Positions 6,492 through 12,559 of a DNA stretch of 12,559 nucleotides are shown piece by piece. The stretch's first letter is position 1. Every line of letters starts with the position of its first letter. This DNA comes from Desulfuromonadaceae bacterium (GTDB lineage: Bacteria > Desulfobacterota > Desulfuromonadia > Desulfuromonadales > Syntrophotaleaceae). Below the pieces are notes generated by a model. That model had not been told where the DNA came from, made no database searches, and worked only from the letters and a program-made list of their open reading frames with translations. The stretch spans positions 1 to 12,559 of the forward strand of contig JAIOSZ010000026.1 in NCBI GenBank assembly GCA_021107335.1. Direction: 5' to 3'. Both the position numbers and the translations under genes were made by a program.

Positions 6492-8570
6492 TTAGTCTTC
6501 ACGATTGAGATCAGCCAGCAATTTTTGCATATTTTGCGCTGGCACCTCTTGGTAATGAGAGAATCCCATGGTGAACATGCCACGATCGGAAGTCATCGAA
6601 CGAAGCTCCGGCGCATATTGGAGTACCTCGCTCAGAGGAACCTGCGCCGCAACCGCCTGATTGCCCGTCTTTGGCTCCATCCCCAGCACCTTGCCGCGGC
6701 GGGAATTCATGTCGCCGATAACATCACCGACACAATCATCCGGAACGGTGATCTCCATCTGCATCACCGGTTCGAGCAAAACAGGCTTGGCCTGCTCTAC
6801 ACCTTTTTTGAACCCCATTGATCCGGCAATTTTGAAGGCCATCTCAGAAGAGTCGACGGAATGGTAAGAACCATCGTATAGAGTCGCCCTGAAATCGACG
6901 GTCGGAAATCCAGACAAAACCCCCTTTTGCGCCGCTTCGGCAATACCTTTTTCTACCGCGGGAATATATTGGCGAGGCACCGCTCCGCCGACTATTTTGT
7001 CGACAAATTCGAAACCGGATCCCCGGGGCAGCGGTTCCATTTCTAGCCAGACGTCGGCATACTGGCCGCGGCCACCCGACTGTTTTTTATATTTACTCTG
7101 CAGCTGGGCCTTGCCACGCAAGGTTTCACGATAAGGCACCTTCGGCACCTTGAGCAACACCTCGACATTAAACTTACGCTTTAGCTTCTCGGCAGTAACC
7201 TCGACATGAACCTGCCCCATGCCCGACAGGACCAACTCTTTGGTTTCCTCATCACGCCTTACCTGCAGGGTAGTATCCTCTTCGACCAGCTTGTGCAACG
7301 CACTGTTTATCTTATCTTCATCGCTTTTACTGGCCGCTTCTAGGGCAAAGGAAATAACCGGTTGGATCGGCTCAGGGTAGTCGTAACAAATAGGATTGGC
7401 ACCGTCGCACAGGGTATCTCCGGTGCCGGTTTCCTTAAGTTTGGCTACCGCCACAATATCGCCAGGCGAAGCGATCTGCACCGGCGATTGCTGTTTGCCG
7501 TTGAGCATGAAAATCTGGCCCACCCGCTCGACCGCATCCTTATTGGCATTATAGAAGTTGCTGTCTGATTTGAGAGAGCCGGAGTAGACCCGGAATAAGG
7601 TTAGCTTACCGGTGTAGGGGTCGCTGATGGTCTTAAACACCAAGGCGGAAAAGGGCTGATCTTCAGCCGGTAGACGCTCTTCAAGCTCTTCACTTTTGGG
7701 ATTAGTGCCGGCCTGGCTACCGCGATCAGTAGGCGACGGCAGACAGAGATTGACGTAATCGGTGAGTTCGCTGACTCCCGCATTGCGGGCCGCACTGCCG
7801 GCCAATACCGGAATGAAATTCCCGGCCAGGGTACCGATACGCAACCCCTGAAGAAGTTCAGCCTCAGTCAGAGTCTCCTCTTCCAGATACTTCTCCATCA
7901 GGTCATCTTCGGTTTCGGCAACGGCCTCCATCAGCATTATCCGCAGGGTTTCAGCCTCGTCCAGCAGTTCGCCAGGAATGTCCTCTATCTCACTACCGCC
8001 ACTGCCGTCGTCTTTAAACAGATGGGCCTTCATGGTCACCAGGTCGATGACCCCGCGGAAATCATCTTCAGCGCCGATGGGTAGGGTAACTACCACAGCG
8101 GGAGTATCAAGGGAGTCGGCCATACTCGATATTGCTCTATCAAAATCGCCTCGTTCGCGATCCATCTTATTGACGAAGGCAATAGTTGGAACACCGAATT
8201 CATGACACCAGTCCAAGATCTTCTGTGTTTGCGCCTTAACCCCAGAGATGGCTGAAACCAGCAACACTGCACCATCTACGGCGCGCAGACAGTTACGAGT
8301 GTCATGAAGAAAGTTGGCGTAACCCGGTGTGTCGACGATCTGCAGTTGATGTCCCCGCCACTCGCAATGGGCAACTGCAGCGCCAATCGTGATGTTGCGC
8401 TTAATCTCCTCAGGTTCATAATCCATGCAAGAGGAGCCGTCATCGACCCGCCCCAGTCGATCGGTGGCCCCGCTGTTAAACAGGATCGCCTCGACCAGCG
8501 AGGTCTTACCCGCTCCGCCATGTGCAATAACCCCAAAATTCCTCACTGTTGCCGTGTCGTACTTTCCCAT
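6492..8570 (-). CDS. fusA: Elongation factor G paralogue (EF-G-2 type translational GTPase)
   Basis: 692 residues, full EF-G length. The ATG at 8570 is chosen because GGAAGGGAGAG precedes it and the protein then begins like EF-G (MGKYDTATVRNFGVIAH); an in-frame extension of 34 codons lacks EF-G similarity. It has a G domain (about 1-280), then domains II-V. GTPase motifs are G1 AHGGAGKTS (16-24), switch I with RNITIG (T61), G3 DTPGY (80-84) and G4 NKMD (134-137). Two departures from classical EF-G are visible: AHIDAGKT is AHGGAGKT, and the catalytic histidine of DTPGH is Y84. Both match the EF-G-2 class known from Thermus thermophilus, as do KVPYRET and SGGRGQYADVW in domain IV and SYHSVDSSEMAFKIA. 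It probably acts on the ribosome, but whether it performs translocation or a special role is unclear; a classical fusA is expected elsewhere. It lies 180 bp downstream of coaX. Confidence 0.93.
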   Translation of the reverse strand: MGKYDTATVRNFGVIAHGGAGKTSLVEAILFNSGATDRLGRVDDGSSCMDYEPEEIKRNITIGAAVAHCEWRGHQLQIVDTPGYANFLHDTRNCLRAVDGAVLLVSAISGVKAQTQKILDWCHEFGVPTIAFVNKMDRERGDFDRAISSMADSLDTPAVVVTLPIGAEDDFRGVIDLVTMKAHLFKDDGSGGSEIEDIPGELLDEAETLRIMLMEAVAETEDDLMEKYLEEETLTEAELLQGLRIGTLAGNFIPVLAGSAARNAGVSELTDYVNLCLPSPTDRGSQAGTNPKSEELEERLPAEDQPFSALVFKTISDPYTGKLTLFRVYSGSLKSDSNFYNANKDAVERVGQIFMLNGKQQSPVQIASPGDIVAVAKLKETGTGDTLCDGANPICYDYPEPIQPVISFALEAASKSDEDKINSALHKLVEEDTTLQVRRDEETKELVLSGMGQVHVEVTAEKLKRKFNVEVLLKVPKVPYRETLRGKAQLQSKYKKQSGGRGQYADVWLEMEPLPRGSGFEFVDKIVGGAVPRQYIPAVEKGIAEAAQKGVLSGFPTVDFRATLYDGSYHSVDSSEMAFKIAGSMGFKKGVEQAKPVLLEPVMQMEITVPDDCVGDVIGDMNSRRGKVLGMEPKTGNQAVAAQVPLSEVLQYAPELRSMTSDRGMFTMGFSHYQEVPAQNMQKLLADLNRED

Positions 8571-8750
8571 GGTCTCTCCCTTCCTTTTCCCGGTTAAAGG
8601 AACTCGATTAAGGATCGCTTTGCAGGAAACAACGAATTTCAAGATGCGGCCTGCCGACCGCGTTCTATCCACAGAGCAGCAATAAACTGCTGGATGGTTT
8701 GAGGAGCATCAAGTGCAATTCGAAGCGACCGATAAAGTCGCCGCTTGGAA
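8571..8750 (-). other. Intergenic spacer between coaX and the EF-G gene
   Basis: This 180-bp gap contains two weak hairpins on the minus strand (one near 8725-8745 around a TTTATC loop, one near 8675-8695 around TTTATTG). Neither is followed by a T-tract, so neither is a convincing terminator. No -35/-10 pair with good spacing stands out. Read-through from coaX is the simplest reading, but a weak promoter cannot be excluded. Confidence 0.35.
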
Positions 8751-9518
8751 TCAGGTTTTGTTACGCAAATAAAGGATTCGCAATCCCTCCAATGTCAAAA
8801 AAGGTTCCACTTCCTGAATGGTCTGGGAAGCGGGAGCAATTGCCTTGGCCAGACCGCCAGTGGCGATCACCAAAGGGGTTTCCCTTGTCTCCTGGCACAT
8901 GCGTCCGACAATGCCATCCACCAAGCCGACATACCCGAAAAACAGACCAGCCTGAATACTGTTAACGGTATTCTTGGCGATCACCTGAGGGGGACGAACA
9001 AATTCGACCCGTGGCAGCTTGCTGGCTTGTTGAAACAGGGCCTCGGCAGAAATATTCAGGCCCGGAGCGATGGCCCCACCCTGGTACTCACCCCGCGCCG
9101 AGACCAGATCGAAGGTGGTAGCGGTGCCGAAATCGACGATAATCAGACTACAACGGCGCTTTTCATAAGCTCCGACCGCATTGACGATGCGGTCGGCACC
9201 CACCTCTCGAGGGTTGTCGTAATTTATCGGCATGCCGGTCTTGATTCCCGGCCCGACCAGATAGGGCGCACGTTTGAAATATTTGCGGCATAATCCTTCC
9301 AAAGCATCTTTGGTCGGTGGCACAACGCTGGAGATAATGACATCCTCAATGGCCGACATGGGAATATCGCCCAAACGTAGCAGCTCATGAATAAGCATCG
9401 CATACTCATCCACCGTCCTGGTTTTGTCGGTGGTGATGCGCCAGTTCTGCACCAGATCCTCGCCCTGATAGAGGCCGAGCACGGTATTGGTATTGCCTAC
9501 ATCGATAACCAGCAACAT
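8751..9518 (-). CDS. coaX: Type III pantothenate kinase
   Basis: 255 residues, typical for CoaX. It phosphorylates pantothenate with ATP, the first committed step of coenzyme A synthesis, in the cytoplasm. The ASKHA-fold motifs are clear: N-terminal IDVGNTNT (5-12, catalytic/Mg-binding D6), [12 protein letters not shown] (107-118, D109), [10 protein letters not shown] (128-137, D129), GGAIAPGL (147-154) and the adenosine-site IATGGLA (218-224). Type III enzymes, unlike type I, are not feedback-inhibited by CoA. The ATG has only a weak ribosome-binding site (AGGAAAG about 12 nt upstream), so translation may depend partly on coupling to birA, which ends 34 bp upstream. The order nadC-birA-coaX makes a vitamin/cofactor cluster. 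Confidence 0.96.
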   Translation of the reverse strand: MLLVIDVGNTNTVLGLYQGEDLVQNWRITTDKTRTVDEYAMLIHELLRLGDIPMSAIEDVIISSVVPPTKDALEGLCRKYFKRAPYLVGPGIKTGMPINYDNPREVGADRIVNAVGAYEKRRCSLIIVDFGTATTFDLVSARGEYQGGAIAPGLNISAEALFQQASKLPRVEFVRPPQVIAKNTVNSIQAGLFFGYVGLVDGIVGRMCQETRETPLVIATGGLAKAIAPASQTIQEVEPFLTLEGLRILYLRNKT

Positions 9519-9552
9519 AAAGTAGATGGTCTTTCCTGATAAAATTTATTGA

Positions 9553-10554
9553 TTACTGACCGGTAAGAGGCCGCACATCCCCGGCCAACACCCGTTCCTG
9601 ACGGCCATCAGCCAGCTTTAGCAGCAAGGCGCCATCTTCATCGAGGCCGACGACCTGTCCACGCAACAGGCGACCCTGACAATCGACTTCAACCAGCTGT
9701 CCGGTCAAGACGAAATACTCCTGCCATGCCTGCATAATCGGCTCAAAACCTTCCCGCTGGTACTGCCTATACAAGCGATCGAGCTGTTCCAACAAGGTGC
9801 GGGTAAAACGCAGCCGCGATATCTCGCGGCCGCTGGCCATCGCCAGAGAGGAAGCCGGATAGCGCAGATCGTCTGGAAACTGTTCGGCCTGCATGTTGAT
9901 ATTGACACCCACACCGAGAATCAAGTAATGAATCCGTTCCGTTTCGGCATCAAGTTCATTAAGCAGTCCAGACACCTTGCACCCGTCGAGCAGCACATCG
10001 TTGGGCCATTTGACTGTCGGCGTCAAGCCGGTAATCTCAGCAATGGCCCAAGCCACAGCCGCCGCCGACAAAAAGGTCAGTTGCGGGGCATGTCGGGGTG
10101 CGATGGGAGGCCGCAAAATAATCGACGCATAGAGATTAACCCCGGCAGGAGACGTCCAGCGCCTCCCAAGGCGCCCCTTGCCGGCCTGCTGAGCTTCAGC
10201 GATAACAACGGTGCCTTCGACGGCACCGTCCTTGGCCAGAGCATGGGCCCGGTCGTTGGTGGAATCGGTATCGGCAAAATAGACTATCTCTCGGCCGACA
10301 ATTTCTGCCTGCAGACCATCCTGGAGTTCGGCCGGAAGCAACAGATCTGGGGCTGTGCGCAGACGATAGCCGCGAGCTGTAACCGCCTCGATTTGATAAC
10401 CCAAGATTCGCAGTTGCTCAATATTCTTCCACACCGCCGTGCGAGAAACTCCCAAAGCACGACTCATCTCAGCGCCGGACACAAAAGCATCGGGCTGCTG
10501 ACGAAACAACATCAGAATCTGGTCCTGTCGGCTCTGTTGGCTCATAGCCCCCAA
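9553..10554 (-). CDS. birA: Bifunctional biotin-protein ligase and biotin-operon repressor BirA
   Basis: 333 residues from a TTG start, or 330 from the ATG at 10545. TTG is preferred because GGAG lies 5 nt before it, while the ATG has only GGGGG 2 nt upstream; either is possible. BirA makes biotinyl-AMP from biotin and ATP and attaches biotin to carrier proteins such as AccB. Residues about 10-66 form a winged helix with the recognition helix near MSRALGVSRTAVWKNIEQL, so it should also bind DNA. The ligase core follows: DSTND (97-101), GKGRLGR (125-131, biotinyl-AMP loop), KWPND (182-186, catalytic Lys183-region) and GVGVNIN (214-220). The C-terminal SH3-like domain (about 285-333) is present. 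It starts 10 bp after nadC and is surely co-transcribed with it. No biotin synthesis genes are in the window, so its operator targets are presumably elsewhere. Confidence 0.95.
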   Translation of the reverse strand: MGAMSQQSRQDQILMLFRQQPDAFVSGAEMSRALGVSRTAVWKNIEQLRILGYQIEAVTARGYRLRTAPDLLLPAELQDGLQAEIVGREIVYFADTDSTNDRAHALAKDGAVEGTVVIAEAQQAGKGRLGRRWTSPAGVNLYASIILRPPIAPRHAPQLTFLSAAAVAWAIAEITGLTPTVKWPNDVLLDGCKVSGLLNELDAETERIHYLILGVGVNINMQAEQFPDDLRYPASSLAMASGREISRLRFTRTLLEQLDRLYRQYQREGFEPIMQAWQEYFVLTGQLVEVDCQGRLLRGQVVGLDEDGALLLKLADGRQERVLAGDVRPLTGQ

Positions 10555-10564
10555 GGGTGCTCCA

Positions 10565-11389
10565 TCATTGAAACAACATAGAAATATCGACGGCTCGACT
10601 GGAATGCGTCAAGGCGCCGACGGAGATATAATCTACCCCGGTTTCAGCAATAGCCCGCACCGTTTTCAGGGTAACGCCACCGGACGCCTCGGTCAAAGCC
10701 CGCTTATCGATCAACAGTACGGCCTCGCGCATGGTGGCCAGATCCATATTGTCGAGCATAATAATGTCGGCTCCAGCCGCCAAGGCCAATTCGACATCGG
10801 CTAAACTGGTGGTTTCCACCTCGACTCGCAGGGTATGAGGGGCCCGTTGCCGAGACCGCTTAACGGCCGTAGCGATATCCCCAGCCGCAGCAATGTGATT
10901 TTCTTTGATCAACACCCCATCATAGAGGGAGGTACGATGATTGCGCCCGCCGCCCATGCGAACCGCGTACTTTTCAAGACAACGAAGCCATGGGGTCGTC
11001 TTACGGGTATCGACCACCGCAGCCTCGGTCCCCTCTAACTCCTTGACGAACTGTGCCGTATGGGTGGTGATACCACTCATGCGCTGCATCAGGTTCAGAG
11101 CCACTCGTTCCCCCTGCAGCAGTACCTGAGCGTCACCCTTTAGCCAGGCCAACACCTCGCCACGCTGCACGGCGAAACCGTCTTCACGCAACTTTTCGAA
11201 TGCCACCTGCTTATCAAGCAGGGCAAAGACCCGGGCCGCCACATCGATGCCGGACATCACGAAATCCTCTTTGGCCACAAACTCGGCCCGGCAGATGGTG
11301 CCCGGCTCAATGGTCGCCAGGGTCGTAACGTCCCCGAGGCCAATATCTTCTTGCAACGCGTTCTGTATAATGCGATCTATTTCAAACAT
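10565..11389 (-). CDS. nadC: Nicotinate-nucleotide pyrophosphorylase (quinolinate phosphoribosyltransferase)
   Basis: 274 residues, usual length. NadC converts quinolinate and PRPP to nicotinate mononucleotide, CO2 and pyrophosphate in de novo NAD synthesis. Visible signatures are the N-terminal ALQEDIGLGDVTT (11-23), GERVALNLMQRMSGI (93-107), the substrate-binding DTRKTTPWLR (127-136), GGGRNHRTSLYDGVLIKENH (146-165) with the basic pocket R149, H151, R152 and K162, MLDN (211-214) and EASGG (234-238). GGAG lies 6 nt before the ATG. It is the first gene of the minus-strand unit nadC-birA-coaX-fusA and is divergent from the OmpA-type lipoprotein gene. nadA and nadB are not in the window. Confidence 0.96.
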   Translation of the reverse strand: MFEIDRIIQNALQEDIGLGDVTTLATIEPGTICRAEFVAKEDFVMSGIDVAARVFALLDKQVAFEKLREDGFAVQRGEVLAWLKGDAQVLLQGERVALNLMQRMSGITTHTAQFVKELEGTEAAVVDTRKTTPWLRCLEKYAVRMGGGRNHRTSLYDGVLIKENHIAAAGDIATAVKRSRQRAPHTLRVEVETTSLADVELALAAGADIIMLDNMDLATMREAVLLIDKRALTEASGGVTLKTVRAIAETGVDYISVGALTHSSRAVDISMLFQ

Positions 11390-11422
11390 GCAAAACTCCA
11401 GAGTGTGGTTTTAAAACGCTTA

Positions 11423-11452
11423 TTTATAACATGCAGGGTCGGCCAGCCGCAA
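11423..11452 (-). promoter_or_regulatory. Candidate promoter for nadC-birA-coaX
   Basis: On the minus strand TTGCGG (11447-11452) precedes TATAAA (11423-11428) by 18 bp, or TTATAA (11424-11429) by 17 bp. The stretch is about 35 bp before the nadC ATG, leaving a short leader that contains the GGAG site. Confidence 0.5.
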
Positions 11453-11486
11453 CCGAAAAGCCTAATAAACACAGCCTATTTTGCCT

Positions 11487-11515
11487 TTGCAATTTTATCT
11501 AGAGTGTTACAAAAT
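11487..11515 (+). promoter_or_regulatory. Candidate promoter for the OmpA-domain lipoprotein
   Basis: TTGCAA (11487-11492) and CAAAAT (11510-11515) are separated by 17 bp, about 67 bp before the GTG start at 11583. The -35 fits well and the -10 is weak. The 193-bp gap between the divergent genes thus holds promoters for both directions. Confidence 0.4.
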
Positions 11516-11582
11516 CGGGATTACTTTGAAGACAGTTATCATTCTGTCCCCTAAACCCTTTGCTATCCAATAGGAGCATGCC

Positions 11583-12473
11583 GTGCTGCGTTCCCATTCT
11601 ATTTACCTACTGCTCTTGGTTGTTCTGTTGGCCGGTTGTGTCAGCAAAGCCGACTATCAGCGCAAAAGCGATGAAGCTGCACACCTTGTTACTGCTCGAA
11701 CCGAATTGGAGCACGACTACAGCGAACTTTTAGACCAGCAACAGCAGTTAGCTCAGCGGTATGACCAGCGCGGCCTGCAACTAGAGGAAGCCAACAATGC
11801 CATTAACAACTTACGCCAGAATCAATTGCGGGCAACAACAGACATAGAACGCCTGGAAAAGGTTCTCTCGGAACGCAGCGCTTCCGCCGGGGCTGCCATG
11901 AAGGAAATGCGGCAGACCATCGATAGCCTGGAAGAGTTAAAGCGAGATTTGACTGCGCAACTAAAAAAAGAACAGCTGGCCCGTCAGGCCCGCATTGCAG
12001 CAATGAAAACAACCTATGACCAACTCGTGGAAACGATGGAAAATGAGATTGAGCGAGGCGAAATAACCATCTCTGATCTGCAGGGCCAGCTGACCGTCAA
12101 CCTTGTAGAAAAGCTTTTATTCGCTTCGGGCGAAGCCGACCTCAAAACCTCAGGGGCACAGATTTTACAGCGGGTCGGTGACATCCTCAAAGAGGTCACC
12201 GACAAAGAAATCCGAGTCGAAGGTCACACCGACAACATCTCCATCAGTCCCCGTTTGCAGCAGACCTTTGCCAGCAACTGGGAGCTCTCTACAGCCCGTG
12301 CGACCAACGTGGTTCACTTTCTGCAAAAACGTAAGGGCATCCCCGGCAGCCGGCTATCTATCTGCGGCTACGGTCCCTATCAACCCATTGCGAGTAACGA
12401 CACCGCAACCGGCCGTGCCCAGAACCGACGGATTCAGATCGTGCTAATTCCCCGGCAACAGCCAGTGAAATAG
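11583..12473 (+). CDS. OmpA-family lipoprotein with coiled-coil stalk and peptidoglycan-binding domain
   Basis: 296 residues. The GTG start has GGAG 6 nt upstream; the nearby ATG at 11578 is in another frame. Residues 1-18 are a lipoprotein signal with lipobox LAGC and acylated C19. The next residue is Val, not Asp, so outer-membrane sorting is expected. Residues about 25-165 are rich in Glu, Gln, Leu and Arg with heptad-like spacing, predicting a long coiled coil. Residues about 170-290 are an OmpA/MotB-type domain: GHTDN (214-218), NWELSTARA (232-240), GYGPYQPIASN (262-272) and the C-terminal NRRIQIVL (281-288). D217 and R282 or R283 are the expected diaminopimelate-contacting residues. It likely ties the outer membrane to peptidoglycan. 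Compared with Pal it is long because of the coiled coil. No Tol or flagellar genes are adjacent, so its partner is unknown. Confidence 0.92.
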   Translation: MLRSHSIYLLLLVVLLAGCVSKADYQRKSDEAAHLVTARTELEHDYSELLDQQQQLAQRYDQRGLQLEEANNAINNLRQNQLRATTDIERLEKVLSERSASAGAAMKEMRQTIDSLEELKRDLTAQLKKEQLARQARIAAMKTTYDQLVETMENEIERGEITISDLQGQLTVNLVEKLLFASGEADLKTSGAQILQRVGDILKEVTDKEIRVEGHTDNISISPRLQQTFASNWELSTARATNVVHFLQKRKGIPGSRLSICGYGPYQPIASNDTATGRAQNRRIQIVLIPRQQPVK

Positions 12474-12482
12474 CGCTGGCCT

Positions 12483-12559
12483 TCAACTCCTTTGTTCCAA
12501 CATAAGCAGATGGGCCACCTCCATGCCGTGTCGAGCCATGTTTCGCACGGCATCAAGCA
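12483..12559 (-). CDS. C-terminal end of an unidentified gene (truncated by window edge)
   Basis: On the minus strand an open frame enters from the right edge and ends at TGA (12483-12485). It encodes 24 residues beginning LDAVRNMARHGMEV and ending LLMLEQRS. The sequence is plausible coding, with an amphipathic helix, and lies only 9 bp from the convergent lipoprotein stop. It is too short to name a family. The absence of a terminator in the 9-bp gap means any terminators for the two genes lie inside the facing coding regions, or the stop assignment here is fortuitous. Confidence 0.5.
   Translation of the reverse strand, partial: LDAVRNMARHGMEVAHLLMLEQRS

Noticed and set aside
8571..8672. 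34-codon upstream extension of the EF-G gene
   Set aside because: The extension has no EF-G character, and the ATG at 8570 has a good GGAAGGGAGAG site and gives the normal EF-G start.
8725..8745. Hairpin just past the coaX stop as a terminator
   Set aside because: Short and imperfect arms (GCGAC/GTCGC) with no T-tract on the minus strand.
8745..9293. 182-codon plus-strand open frame opposite coaX
   Set aside because: Antisense to a well-supported CoaX; no motif or start context supports it.
9928..10581. 217-codon plus-strand open frame opposite birA
   Set aside because: Entirely antisense to an unmistakable BirA with all motifs; no independent coding evidence.
11390..11582. BirA operator or riboswitch in the nadC leader
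   Set aside because: No paired TTGTAAAC/GTTTACAA-type half-sites and no structured leader were seen; the nadC leader is too short for a riboswitch if the candidate promoter is right.

Overview
The window looks like an ordinary stretch of chromosome from a Gram-negative bacterium, most likely a deltaproteobacterium of the Desulfuromonas/Geobacter/Pelobacter kind. That placement is an inference. It rests on the mix of HEAT-like proteins, HD-GYP and receiver-PilZ signalling proteins, the gene order nadC-birA-coaX followed by a second-type EF-G, and a base composition that looks slightly GC-rich by eye. The outer-membrane type lipoprotein supports a Gram-negative cell. I see no tRNA, rRNA, insertion sequence, phage gene, CRISPR array or long repeat.

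Layout. (1) Bases 1-1688, plus strand: the 3' end of a helical HEAT-like gene, translationally coupled by a 4-base overlap to an HD-GYP gene (predicted cyclic-di-GMP phosphodiesterase). The pair ends in a near-perfect bidirectional hairpin terminator. (2) Bases 1814-6260, minus strand: five closely spaced genes read from high to low coordinates. They are an uncharacterised helical protein of 325 aa, a MOSC protein, Mog (coupled to MOSC by a GTGA overlap), a receiver-PilZ protein, and an acyl-CoA synthetase. A candidate sigma70 promoter lies before the first, and I see no convincing terminator between them. (3) Bases 6417-11389, minus strand: nadC, birA, coaX and an EF-G paralogue, probably one transcript, ended by a hairpin terminator at 6417-6450. 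(4) Bases 11390-11582: a divergent promoter region. (5) Bases 11583-12473, plus strand: an OmpA-domain lipoprotein, followed at the right edge by the C-terminal end of a convergent gene.

How the genes work together. nadC (NAD synthesis), birA (biotin ligase/repressor) and coaX (first step of CoA synthesis) form a cofactor cluster. MOSC and Mog belong to molybdenum cofactor synthesis or handling. The HD-GYP protein (degrades cyclic-di-GMP) and the receiver-PilZ protein (binds it) lie about 2 kb apart on opposite strands and may belong to one signalling circuit, though this is only proximity. The acyl-CoA synthetase would activate fatty or other carboxylic acids.

The most notable points are a receiver domain that has lost its acidic pair and switch threonine but kept an intact PilZ domain, an EF-G whose catalytic histidine is tyrosine, an HD-GYP domain with a variant GYP motif, and the uncharacterised 325-aa protein heading the molybdenum/c-di-GMP gene run. 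I did not find a clearly new multi-gene system.
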